From Polaribacter aquimarinus (lineage in GTDB: Bacteria > Bacteroidota > Bacteroidia > Flavobacteriales > Flavobacteriaceae): DNA of 64,000 nucleotides. Of this stretch, positions 8,631 to 16,902 are shown one piece after another (within the stretch, counting starts at the first letter, position 1; every line of letters starts with the position of its first letter). Below the pieces are notes generated by a model. That model was not told where the DNA came from. It searched no databases and was given only the letters and a program-made list of their open reading frames with translations. The position numbers and the translations under genes are program-made. The stretch is taken from positions 434,001 through 498,000 of the forward strand of contig NZ_QFFG01000003.1 in assembly GCF_003129485.1 (NCBI RefSeq). The letters run 5' to 3'.

Positions 8631-9710
8631 ATGAAATCTTCAACGGGAAAATATTATTTAGGTTTAGATCAAATTAGAGGAGTGGCTGCTCTAATTGTTT
8701 TTACTTGGCATTTTGTTCAGGTACATAATAATGCATTTAAAACGGGTCCCACTATTCCTCCTTTTAATCTTTTCACAGAAGGACATACAGGTGTAGCATT
8801 ATTTATGTGCTTAAGTGGTTATTTGTTTGCAAAATTATTAAAAAACAAAACAATTGATTATGAGAAATTTATATTTAATAGATTGCTTCGATTATTACCG
8901 TTACTTACTCTAATAATTATTATTAATGGTATTACAAGTATAGATAATTTAACAATGCTAATTGATTATGTTAAGTATATTCTAAAAGGAATAATATATC
9001 CATCTTTACCAAATGGAGGTTGGTCTATAACCGTAGAATTTCACTTTTATTTAATACTTCCATTTTTACTATTATTAAGCTTAAAACGTAGAAACAGCCT
9101 TATTTGGTTACTAATGTTAACAATAGTAATTAGGATATTATTGTATCTAAAGTTAGGGGAAATACAATCTTTATCATATTGGACATTGGTAGGTCGTATC
9201 GATCAATTTATATTAGGTATTCTTGCCTTTAAATTTCACCAAGTCATTAAAGGAAAAAATATATTTATATTAACCTGCTTTGTTTTTTTCCTTTTGTTTT
9301 ACTATTACTTCGATTATATGGGCGGTTTTTTCTCTAATCCTTCCTACCCTTCAAATTCTCCTCTTTGGATAATAATACCAACAATCGAGGGTTTTTCTTT
9401 TTCTTTGATTATTGCTTGGTATGACAACACCATTACGCCATCCAATAATTGGTTTAATAGAATAACTGCAAACGTTGGAAAATATTCTTATTCCATTTAC
9501 CTGCTACATTTTTTCTTTGTATTCAAAATGTCAGAATTTGTAAATAATAATATTATAGAACTATCTAATATTTATATAACCCTTATATTTTCTTTATTAT
9601 GTTTTTTAATTATGATTCCTATCGGATACCTAAGTTTTAGATTTATTGAAAAACCATTTTTAAAATATAGAATTAATTATTTAAAAGAAAATAAAACGAC
9701 TATCAACTAA
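8631..9710 (+). CDS. Acyltransferase family 3 (OafA/YrhL-like) membrane protein
   Basis: A 359-residue, strongly hydrophobic protein with about ten membrane segments. It begins with the acyltransferase-3 signature YLGLDQIRGVAALIVFTWHFV, including R16 and H27, and ends with YSIYLLHFFF and RFIEKPFLKY, both typical of the family. These enzymes transfer acetyl or other acyl groups onto surface sugars or peptidoglycan at the inner membrane. The acceptor cannot be predicted. The next gene follows after 13 bases and is likely co-transcribed. The upstream 140 bases are very AT-rich. Confidence 0.9.
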   Translation: MKSSTGKYYLGLDQIRGVAALIVFTWHFVQVHNNAFKTGPTIPPFNLFTEGHTGVALFMCLSGYLFAKLLKNKTIDYEKFIFNRLLRLLPLLTLIIIINGITSIDNLTMLIDYVKYILKGIIYPSLPNGGWSITVEFHFYLILPFLLLLSLKRRNSLIWLLMLTIVIRILLYLKLGEIQSLSYWTLVGRIDQFILGILAFKFHQVIKGKNIFILTCFVFFLLFYYYFDYMGGFFSNPSYPSNSPLWIIIPTIEGFSFSLIIAWYDNTITPSNNWFNRITANVGKYSYSIYLLHFFFVFKMSEFVNNNIIELSNIYITLIFSLLCFLIMIPIGYLSFRFIEKPFLKYRINYLKENKTTIN

Positions 9711-9723
9711 ACTAATTATTACT

Positions 9724-10380
9724 ATGGAAGCAAAGAGACAATCAGATAACGATTTAATAATATCCTATAAATTACTAAGAAAACTTATTGGTACTATTGG
9801 TGTATTTCTCCCAATAATTCTTGGAGCTGGAATGTTTTATTTTGATAGAGATAATTTTATTCAAGATTCTATAAGTGATTATTACGGTACGGAATTAAGG
9901 GATGTTTTTGTAGGTTTCCTATTCGCTCTTGGTTTTTTCCTATTTTCCTATAAAGGGTATAAAGCAAATGGAAAAGGTTTATTGCATAACGATCAGTTTT
10001 TTGCTATCCTGGGCGGTGTATTTGCTTTATGTGTTGCTCTATTTCCAACAACAAGCGAGTGTGATGCTATTAGAGCAATTCATTTAACATCTGCCGTTTT
10101 ATTATTTGCAATTTTCACCATTTTTTGTTTGGTCATTTTTAGAAGAGGCGTTGCCATTAATAATCAAACAAAAATGAAAAGAGTTAGAAATAGATTTTAT
10201 TTTTGGTGTGGGATTTTAATTATCCTATTTGTAGTTGGTGCTGGTTTAAGCTTTGTTTTTATGACAGAAGAAGCAAGGAGAGAAACAGATATTATTTTTT
10301 GGTGTGAAACTTTTGCTCTATGGGTTTTTGGTTTTTCTTGGTTGATAAAAGGAGAAGCAGCCTTTACAGATAAAAAGTAA
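9724..10380 (+). CDS. Multi-pass membrane protein of unknown function
   Basis: A 218-residue protein with about six predicted membrane segments. Conserved-looking loop motifs are SISDYYGTELRDVFVGFLFALG (quoted in part: SISDYYGTELRDVF), LFPTTSEC and AIHLTSAVLLF. I have seen this SISxYY / RDVFVG / LFPTT arrangement in small uncharacterised bacterial membrane proteins, but I know no function. It probably shares a transcript with the acyltransferase 13 bases upstream. A strong inverted repeat follows the stop at 10399-10431. Confidence 0.7.
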   Translation: MEAKRQSDNDLIISYKLLRKLIGTIGVFLPIILGAGMFYFDRDNFIQDSISDYYGTELRDVFVGFLFALGFFLFSYKGYKANGKGLLHNDQFFAILGGVFALCVALFPTTSECDAIRAIHLTSAVLLFAIFTIFCLVIFRRGVAINNQTKMKRVRNRFYFWCGILIILFVVGAGLSFVFMTEEARRETDIIFWCETFALWVFGFSWLIKGEAAFTDKK

Positions 10381-10398
10381 ACAATTAAATGTAACTTC

Positions 10399-10431
10399 TT
10401 CTTAAGCAAAAATATTATTTTTGCTTAAGAA
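10399..10431. repeat. Perfect 15-bp inverted repeat just upstream of a start codon
   Basis: TTCTTAAGCAAAAAT and its exact reverse complement flank the loop ATT. The right arm ends nine bases before the ATG at 10441. There is no T-run after it, although AT pairs close the stem. It may be a terminator for the upstream pair or a translation-controlling hairpin. Confidence 0.65.
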
Positions 10432-10440
10432 TTAATTTAA

Positions 10441-11043
10441 ATGATAACTAACAAAAAACACTTTTCAAAAGAAATTTTAAAAGCTTTAGCAAAACTTATT
10501 GTTGCTGGTGTTTTAATTGGAATCTTAAAATCATACGATTTAATTATTGCCATTCTATTATTGTTAAAAGTTATCCATAATATTTACAAAGAAATCATCA
10601 AACCAAAAACCAATAAAAACTGGTTGCTTTTGGTTGGAATGTTATTAACTGGCTTTGGTGGAATAGTTGGCGAAACTTGGGGAGTTACAAATGGTTATTG
10701 GGAATACCATGAAGTTACTAGAGAATTACCTTTATGGCTGCCTTTTGCGTGGATGCTTGCTTTTCATTATTTGTATAAATTAGAACGAAATTTAATTCCG
10801 TTGTTAACCAATCAATCTCAAAAAAACAAGATTGTATTGGCAATAATTTTAGCCTTGATTCTACCTGCGTTTGGAGAAGTGATTACCATCTATTTAGGTG
10901 TTTGGACCTATTATTGGCCATATCAAATTTTAGGAGTTCCTTTATATGCTTTTGCGTGTTTAGTTTTTGTGCATATGTTGGTGTATACCATTTTACATTA
11001 TGTTTGCAAGAAATATAGAATTAATGATGTTGTTTTTCATTAA
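10441..11043 (+). CDS. Multi-pass membrane protein of unknown function
   Basis: A 200-residue protein with about six hydrophobic segments and a lysine-rich start (MITNKKHFSKEILKALAKL). Notable loops are GGIVGETWGVTNGYWEYHEV, RELPLWLPFAWMLAFHYL and GVWTYYWP, rich in aromatic and acidic residues between membrane spans. I do not recognise a named family. Its last four bases overlap the end of rlmF, which converges on it. The 15-bp inverted repeat stands directly ahead of its ATG. Confidence 0.7.
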   Translation: MITNKKHFSKEILKALAKLIVAGVLIGILKSYDLIIAILLLLKVIHNIYKEIIKPKTNKNWLLLVGMLLTGFGGIVGETWGVTNGYWEYHEVTRELPLWLPFAWMLAFHYLYKLERNLIPLLTNQSQKNKIVLAIILALILPAFGEVITIYLGVWTYYWPYQILGVPLYAFACLVFVHMLVYTILHYVCKKYRINDVVFH

Positions 11044-11894
11044 AATCGCCAGCAAATAATTCTTGTTACTTTATTTCCCTGACTCATAGGGATTACTTTA
11101 AATTCTGATGCTCCCAATTTCTTAGACGATTTTTCTAAGCTTTCTACATTTTCCTTTTTAGAAACCAAACTTGTAAACCATTTACTCGAAGTTTTAAACA
11201 AAGAACTCTCATATAAATAATTATGCAAAAAAGCCTTTTCTCCTCCAACATACCATAATTCATTATTGTTTCCAGAGAAGTTTCTTACTGCATTGTTTCC
11301 TAAATTTCTATTCTTACGTTTGTTTGCTCCTTGTGCTTCTTCTGCAGATTTGTAAAAAGGCGGATTACACATAATCGCAGTAAATGAATCTTCATCTTCT
11401 AAAATTCCTTTTAAGATATGTTGCTCATCAAATTGTTGACGTAATTGAATATTCGCATCCAAATCATTATCATCAATAATGTCTTGAGCGCTGTCTAAAG
11501 AATCTAAATCAATATCTGTTCCGACAAAATGCCAATTAAATTCAGCAACACCCAGAAGAGGATATATACAAGTAGCACCAGTACCAATATCTAAAATTTT
11601 GATATTATCTTCATATGAAAGCAAATCTGCTAAATGAAGAATATAATCTAAACGTCCAGGAATTGGCGGGCATAAATTTTCATCAGGAAAGTCCCAAATC
11701 GATATTTTATCATAAGAAAACAATAATGCTTTATTAAGTTCTTTAACCGCTTTAGGGTCTGAAAAATCGATACTTAAGTTATCATATTTATTTTTGAAAA
11801 CAAATTCTTTTAAAATTGGGTTTGTTTTGATGAGTTCATCAAAATTATAACCTGAATTAAATTTGTTTTTTGGGTGTAAACTTTTGTCTTTCAT
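11040..11894 (-). CDS. rlmF: 23S rRNA (adenine(1618)-N6)-methyltransferase
   Basis: SAM-dependent methyltransferase that modifies A1618 of 23S rRNA. The N-terminal KSLHPKNKFNSGYNFDEL is the characteristic RlmF opening. The SAM-binding loop is ILDIGTGATCIYPLLG (motif at 104-109), and the catalytic NPPF for N6-adenine methylation is at 177-180, followed by KSAEEA. The 284-residue length fits. It lies downstream of bshC on the same strand, but a strong repeat hairpin separates them. The stop codons of this gene and the upstream plus-strand gene overlap. Confidence 0.93.
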   Translation of the reverse strand: MKDKSLHPKNKFNSGYNFDELIKTNPILKEFVFKNKYDNLSIDFSDPKAVKELNKALLFSYDKISIWDFPDENLCPPIPGRLDYILHLADLLSYEDNIKILDIGTGATCIYPLLGVAEFNWHFVGTDIDLDSLDSAQDIIDDNDLDANIQLRQQFDEQHILKGILEDEDSFTAIMCNPPFYKSAEEAQGANKRKNRNLGNNAVRNFSGNNNELWYVGGEKAFLHNYLYESSLFKTSSKWFTSLVSKKENVESLEKSSKKLGASEFKVIPMSQGNKVTRIICWRF

Positions 11895-11908
11895 AAACTA
11901 AGTGTCAG

Positions 11909-11962
11909 TTCGAGCGCAGTCGAGAACTAATAATAACCTCTCGACTGCGCTCGAGGAGACAT
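11909..11962. repeat. Inverted pair of a dispersed flavobacterial repeat (CGAGCGCAGTCGAG)
   Basis: GTTCGAGCGCAGTCGAGAAC is followed about 13 bases later by its near reverse complement CTCTCGACTGCGCTCGAGGAG. This gives a long GC-rich hairpin between bshC and rlmF. A related single unit, TTTCGACTGCGCTCAACC, occurs near 25389. It probably serves as the bshC terminator or an mRNA-stabilising structure. Confidence 0.75.
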
Positions 11963-11980
11963 CATTTTAAATTGATTAAC

Positions 11981-13573
11981 CTACAATTCTAAAATTGTAA
12001 ATTCTAATTGTAAAGGTCGTAAAGAAGCTTTTAAATTTTGAATAAAAGAAGCTCCATATTCCAAGTAATATTCAGAAAAGTTACGTTGACGTTCTTCTAA
12101 ACTCTGATTGGGTAGTATTTGATTTTGTAACTCAATGATTCTAGCTACTAAATCTTTTTGACGTCTTTTTTCAGCTCTCAATAATCGTTTTTGTAAATTT
12201 TCTAAACCTTTTACTTGTTTTCTTTCTTGGGCTTTCACTGCTCCTACAAAAGAAACATCTGTTTGTTTTGCTATTTCTTTTAAATCAGAAAATTGTGCTT
12301 CTAAATATTTAATTTTTTCATCAAAATCAAGTTGAATATTGGAGTTTTCTACTACTTTTTTTGATAATAATTCCGTTTGATTTAGAAACATTTCCTCTAA
12401 AGAAATATCTAATTTATCCAGTTTACGCTGATGTTTTTCTGATATGACTTGCACCGAGTTTCTCAATAATAAAATTGGAAAAGGAACCTCTACTTCTTCA
12501 AAATATTCTTTCAATTCTAACCAATACGCCATTTCACCTCCTCCACCAACATAACATAAATTTGGTAGAATCACCTCTTGATATAGAGGTCGCATAATTA
12601 CGTTTGGTGAAAATGCTTTTGGATTATTTTTTAACTCTTTTAAAATTTCATCCTTAGAAAAAGTAATCTCAGTATTATTAACTTTGTAAATTCCATCTTC
12701 AAAAATGATGCGTTCTCTAAAATCATCACCCAAATAAAACAAGTTAATTTCTCTTGGATTTACTTGAATTTTATACGATTTCTCTAAATTCTCAATTGTT
12801 TTTGTTACTTGTTTAAATGATGTTTGATACTCTAGTTCGTCTTTTACAAACGGTATAAACATCTCCTTGAGTTTTTCGTCATCACCATCAACAATAACCA
12901 AACCGAATTCACTAAATAGTTCATTAGCAATATAACGAGTTGCATCTGCCAAATTTTGATATTTTAAATATCCATCAGCAAATAATTGCTTTAAATATTG
13001 TGCTTTTTTTGAGTTTCCTAAATGATTCGAAAAAACTTCAAAAACATCTTCTAATCCTTTTGTAGAAAATCGACCAACTGCTCCACCATCTTCTCTGTTC
13101 CAGAGTACTTTTTTGCCATCAAAATTAAAATAGTTGATTTCATCAAAATCGTGATCTTCTGTTGCCATCCAAAACACAGGAACAAAATTATGCTCAGGAA
13201 ATTTCTCTGACAATTCTTCACTTAAATTAATAACAGAAATAATTTTATATAAGAAATATAAAGGTCCCGTAAATAAATTTAATTGATGACCAGTAGTAAT
13301 TGTAAATGTATTTTTAAGTTTTAACCTTTCTATATTTTCTGAAGTTTCATTAGAAAATTCAATGTTTTTATATTGATTTTTTAAAGCATCTGCTAAAATG
13401 AATCTCGACTCTACATCAAAAGAATTTTTCTTCTCTTCTATTTGATTTTGAAAACCTGAAATATTTGGAAAGTTGTTGTAAAACGGCTGAATGGTTTCTT
13501 TTTGCTCTAAATAATCGAGCATAGTTTTAGAGAAAAAACCCGTCTTTTGAAAAGGTATTTGTGTTACTTTCAT
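11981..13573 (-). CDS. bshC: Bacillithiol biosynthesis cysteine-adding enzyme BshC
   Basis: Last enzyme of bacillithiol synthesis, proposed to ligate cysteine to glucosaminyl malate. The N-terminus MKVTQIPFQKTGFFSKTMLDYL and the TGHQLNLFTGPLYFLYKI motif are BshC hallmarks. GGGGEMAYWLELKEYF and a long C-terminal coiled coil (about residues 430-500) are also present. I chose the internal ATG at 13573, giving 530 residues. The longer form from 13606 adds eleven unlikely residues. It indicates that this organism uses bacillithiol as a low-molecular-weight thiol. The other bsh genes are not in the window. Confidence 0.94.
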   Translation of the reverse strand: MKVTQIPFQKTGFFSKTMLDYLEQKETIQPFYNNFPNISGFQNQIEEKKNSFDVESRFILADALKNQYKNIEFSNETSENIERLKLKNTFTITTGHQLNLFTGPLYFLYKIISVINLSEELSEKFPEHNFVPVFWMATEDHDFDEINYFNFDGKKVLWNREDGGAVGRFSTKGLEDVFEVFSNHLGNSKKAQYLKQLFADGYLKYQNLADATRYIANELFSEFGLVIVDGDDEKLKEMFIPFVKDELEYQTSFKQVTKTIENLEKSYKIQVNPREINLFYLGDDFRERIIFEDGIYKVNNTEITFSKDEILKELKNNPKAFSPNVIMRPLYQEVILPNLCYVGGGGEMAYWLELKEYFEEVEVPFPILLLRNSVQVISEKHQRKLDKLDISLEEMFLNQTELLSKKVVENSNIQLDFDEKIKYLEAQFSDLKEIAKQTDVSFVGAVKAQERKQVKGLENLQKRLLRAEKRRQKDLVARIIELQNQILPNQSLEERQRNFSEYYLEYGASFIQNLKASLRPLQLEFTILEL

Positions 13574-13754
13574 AATTAAAATTGAATAACACCGTTTTTG
13601 CAACAATCAGATTCTAAAGTAGAATTCATATAGTTTGATTAATTTGTGATAAAAATACAACTATTTTCATCCTCAGTCGAAAAGTTAAAATCAATCTAAC
13701 AAAGTTTTAACAAGTTTAAAAATATAATCCTAAAAAACAGAAAGATATATTTAT

Positions 13755-13762
13755 TACATTTG
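13755..13762 (+). promoter_or_regulatory. Putative -7 element of the M14 peptidase gene
   Basis: TACATTTG fits TAnnTTTG 17 bases before the ATG. No clear -33 TTG is present. Confidence 0.35.
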
Positions 13763-13779
13763 GTTTTCAAACTTATTTT

Positions 13780-16263
13780 ATGAAAATTAAATCCCTTTTT
13801 CTAGTTGCTTTCTTAATTTTTGGAAGCACTTTCTCTCAAACTTTACAATCCCCTTCAGAATTTTTAGGTTACGAAATTGGTTCTCGTTTTACAAGACATC
13901 ACAAAGTTGTAGACTATTTTACCTATGTTAGTACTACTTTATCTAATGTAAAATTAGAAAAGTATGGAGAAACTAATGAACACAGACCTTTATACTTGAG
14001 TTATATTTCATCCCAAGAAAATATTAATAACTTAGAAAACATCAGAAAAAACAACTTATCTCAAACTGGAATTATTAATGGTAAAGCTGATAATAAAATC
14101 GCCATCGTTTGGTTGAGCTATAATGTTCACGGAAATGAAGCCTCGAGTACTGAAGCAGCTATGTTAACCATTTACGAGTTAGCTACCAAGAAAAAGGATT
14201 GGTTAGAAAATACGGTTGTAATTATAGATCCTTGTATCAATCCTGATGGTAGAGACAGATATGTAAATTGGTACAATCAGGTAAAAAGCACTCCTTATAA
14301 CATTAATCAAACTGCTAAAGAGCATTCAGAACCTTGGCCTGGGGGAAGACCAAATCATTATTTATTTGATTTGAATAGAGATTGGGCCTGGGCTACTCAA
14401 ATAGAATCTCAACAAAGAATAAAAATCTACAACAAATGGATGCCCCACATTCACGTAGATTTTCACGAACAAGGTATTAACAACCCTTATTATTTTGCCC
14501 CAGCTGCAGAGCCATTTCACGAAATTATTTCTGATTGGCAACGTGATTTTCAAACACAAATAGGAAAAAATCACGCAAAATATTTCGACCCAGCAGGTTG
14601 GTTGTACTTTACCAAAGAAAGTTTTGATTTATTATACCCAAGTTACGGAGATACGTATCCAACATTTATGGGTGCAATTGGAATGACGTATGAACAAGCG
14701 GGCCACGGAAGAGCTGGATTAGGTATTAAAACTGATGATGGTAAAATTTTAACATTAAAAGACCGAGCAATTCATCATATGACAACAGGATTGTCTACCG
14801 TTGAAATCTCTTCTAAAAATGCTTCAAAAATTAATATTGAATTCAGAAAATTCTTTAAAAATGATAACTTAAAATACAAAAGTTATGTATTAAAAAATGA
14901 TAATCAAGATAAAACAAATCGTTTAAAAAGATTATTAGACAGACATGAAATTAAATATCAAAACCCAAAAGGAGGAACTGTAAAAGGTTATAATTACCTA
15001 AGCCAAAAGGAAGGAAAAATGAGTGTTTCCTCTTCAGATTTGGTAATACACACCAATCAACCTAAAGGAAAAATGGTAAAAGTTTTATTTGAGCCTAAAG
15101 CTAAATTAGCAGATTCTTTAACGTATGATATTACTGCTTGGTCTTTGCCATATGCACATGGTTTTAAAGCAATTGCTTCAAAATCTAAAGTCCCTTCACA
15201 AATAACCTTAACCGATAAATTATTACCCTCTGTAAATAAAAATGCCGTAGGATATGCTTCTAAATGGAGTAGTTTAGATGATGCCATTTTTTTAGCCGAT
15301 TTGTTAAAAAATAATATTAGAGTTCGTTTTACTGAAAAAGAATTCGTTTCTAGAAAACCTGAGAGAAAATTTGATAGAGGTTCTCTTATTATACTAAGGT
15401 CTGACAACAAATCAAATCCAAATTTTGATAAAGAACTGATTCAATTAGCTATTAAAAACAATAGAAATATTATTCCTATTTTAAGTGGGTTTTCTAAATC
15501 TGGAGTCGATTTTGGTTCATATTCTGTAAAACCAATAAACAACCAGAAAATTGCAGTTTTATCTGGAAATGGAACATCTTCTTTAAGCTTTGGAGAAATT
15601 TGGCACTTCTTTGAAACCCAATTACAGTATCCAATTACCAATATTAATTCAGATTATTTTGGTCGCGTAGATTTTTCTCAATTTGATGTCATTATTTTGC
15701 CAAACGGATATTACAGTAAAGTATTAAATAAAATTACTTTAGAAAAATTGCAAAAATGGACACGTTCTGGAGGAACATTGATTGCTATTGGAAATGCATT
15801 ATCTTCTTTTGCTGATAAAAAAGAATATGCTTTAAAAAAGAAAAAATTTGATGAATCAAAAAAAGAACCTAATTTAACTCCTTATGCAGATAGAGAGCGT
15901 AAAAGTGTTCAAAATTTTATTACTGGAAGTATTTTTAAAAGCAAAGTTGATACTACACACCCATTGGCTTTTGGTTATAAAAAAGAATATTATTCATTAA
16001 AATTGGGGGCTACTGCTTACGAGTATTTACAAAACGGGAACAACGTTGTTTATTTTGATAAAACTGCAAAGAATGTTTCTGGTTATGCTGGAAGTAAAGC
16101 AGTTAAAATGATTCCTGAATCTTTACTCTTTGGAGAAGAAAGAATGGGAAGAGGGTCTATTATTTATATGACAGAAAATCCATTATTTCGCTCTTTTTGG
16201 GAAAATGGAAAGTTATTTATGGCTAATGCTGTTTTCTTTTTGAATTCTGATAAACTAAAATAG
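13780..16263 (+). CDS. Secreted M14-family zinc carboxypeptidase-like protein
   Basis: An 827-residue exported metallopeptidase. A signal peptide (1-19, ending STFSQ) is followed by the M14 catalytic domain. Zinc ligands are H117 and E120 in SYNVHGNEASSTE, and a third histidine lies in HVDFHEQG. NPDGRDRY and DLNRDW carry the substrate-binding arginines, and the catalytic glutamate probably lies in MTYEQAGHGRAG. The C-terminal half (about 430-827) contains a glutamine-amidotransferase-like fold, suggested by IAVLSGNGTSSLSFGE and VIILPNGYYS, as in the flavobacterial M14 subfamily. It likely degrades peptides in the periplasm or outside. It is closed by a bidirectional terminator. Confidence 0.9.
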   Translation: MKIKSLFLVAFLIFGSTFSQTLQSPSEFLGYEIGSRFTRHHKVVDYFTYVSTTLSNVKLEKYGETNEHRPLYLSYISSQENINNLENIRKNNLSQTGIINGKADNKIAIVWLSYNVHGNEASSTEAAMLTIYELATKKKDWLENTVVIIDPCINPDGRDRYVNWYNQVKSTPYNINQTAKEHSEPWPGGRPNHYLFDLNRDWAWATQIESQQRIKIYNKWMPHIHVDFHEQGINNPYYFAPAAEPFHEIISDWQRDFQTQIGKNHAKYFDPAGWLYFTKESFDLLYPSYGDTYPTFMGAIGMTYEQAGHGRAGLGIKTDDGKILTLKDRAIHHMTTGLSTVEISSKNASKINIEFRKFFKNDNLKYKSYVLKNDNQDKTNRLKRLLDRHEIKYQNPKGGTVKGYNYLSQKEGKMSVSSSDLVIHTNQPKGKMVKVLFEPKAKLADSLTYDITAWSLPYAHGFKAIASKSKVPSQITLTDKLLPSVNKNAVGYASKWSSLDDAIFLADLLKNNIRVRFTEKEFVSRKPERKFDRGSLIILRSDNKSNPNFDKELIQLAIKNNRNIIPILSGFSKSGVDFGSYSVKPINNQKIAVLSGNGTSSLSFGEIWHFFETQLQYPITNINSDYFGRVDFSQFDVIILPNGYYSKVLNKITLEKLQKWTRSGGTLIAIGNALSSFADKKEYALKKKKFDESKKEPNLTPYADRERKSVQNFITGSIFKSKVDTTHPLAFGYKKEYYSLKLGATAYEYLQNGNNVVYFDKTAKNVSGYAGSKAVKMIPESLLFGEERMGRGSIIYMTENPLFRSFWENGKLFMANAVFFLNSDKLK

Positions 16264-16288
16264 TTTTCAAAAAAATCTTTTAAAATAT

Positions 16289-16313
16289 AAAAACCACTCA
16301 ATTGAGTGGTTTT
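16289..16313. terminator. Bidirectional terminator between convergent genes
   Basis: AAAACCACTCAATTGAGTGGTTTT is a near-perfect palindrome with A and T tracts on either side. It serves the M14 gene and the convergent beta-barrel gene. Confidence 0.85.
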
Positions 16314-16338
16314 TATATTTTAAAAAGTTCTTTTTAAT

Positions 16339-16800
16339 TTAGAAACCAAAATTTACTCCTACAAAAGGAACTACTGATCCAGAACCTACAGAATTGTATT
16401 TTACTACCGTAAGTATTTCTATGGAATCACTTAATGAAAATAAGACTCCTGCACCAGTAGAAAATCCACTGTTACTAACAGAAACTCCAGAATTTGAGAT
16501 GGTATTACTAGAAAAACCAGCAGTTAAAAACCAATTAAAACTCTCATCTCCTAAATAATATCGAGCATCAACATCTATTTGAGTATTTGTAACTCCACTA
16601 GTTGTATAGTAAGTAAAACTTGGAGCTGCTGAAAATTTTTCTGCAAACACATACTCTACTCCAGCTGTTACTCCTAAATCAGAGCCTGATGTTAAAGGAT
16701 ATGATAAACCCGCAAACCCATTAAAATCACCTTTTTCTTGAGCAACAAATGTCATTGAAAACATTAAAGCCGCAGCTAATACTAATTTTTTAAAATTCAT
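16339..16800 (-). CDS. Small outer-membrane beta-barrel protein
   Basis: A 153-residue protein with a clear signal peptide (MNFKKLVLAAALMFSMTFVAQ). Eight or so short amphipathic strands follow, for example GVTAGVEYVFAEKF and FSAAPSFTYYTTSG, ending in VPFVGVNFGF with an aromatic last residue. This is the layout of OmpX/OmpW-like eight-stranded barrels. No specific function can be given. It is monocistronic, between a bidirectional terminator and the rimO terminator. Confidence 0.8.
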   Translation of the reverse strand: MNFKKLVLAAALMFSMTFVAQEKGDFNGFAGLSYPLTSGSDLGVTAGVEYVFAEKFSAAPSFTYYTTSGVTNTQIDVDARYYLGDESFNWFLTAGFSSNTISNSGVSVSNSGFSTGAGVLFSLSDSIEILTVVKYNSVGSGSVVPFVGVNFGF

Positions 16801-16853
16801 AATTTGATAATTTTTAGTTATTATTTTTCAATATTACACAAAAAAAACCATAA

Positions 16854-16878
16854 AAAAATACGGCATTTGCCGTATTTT
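16854..16878 (-). terminator. Terminator after rimO
   Basis: On the minus strand, AATACGGCA and TGCCGTATT pair around AA and are followed by TTTTTTTA. It sits 24 bases past the rimO stop. Confidence 0.85.
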
Positions 16879-16902
16879 AACATAAGTATCTTATTTTAAA
16901 AA

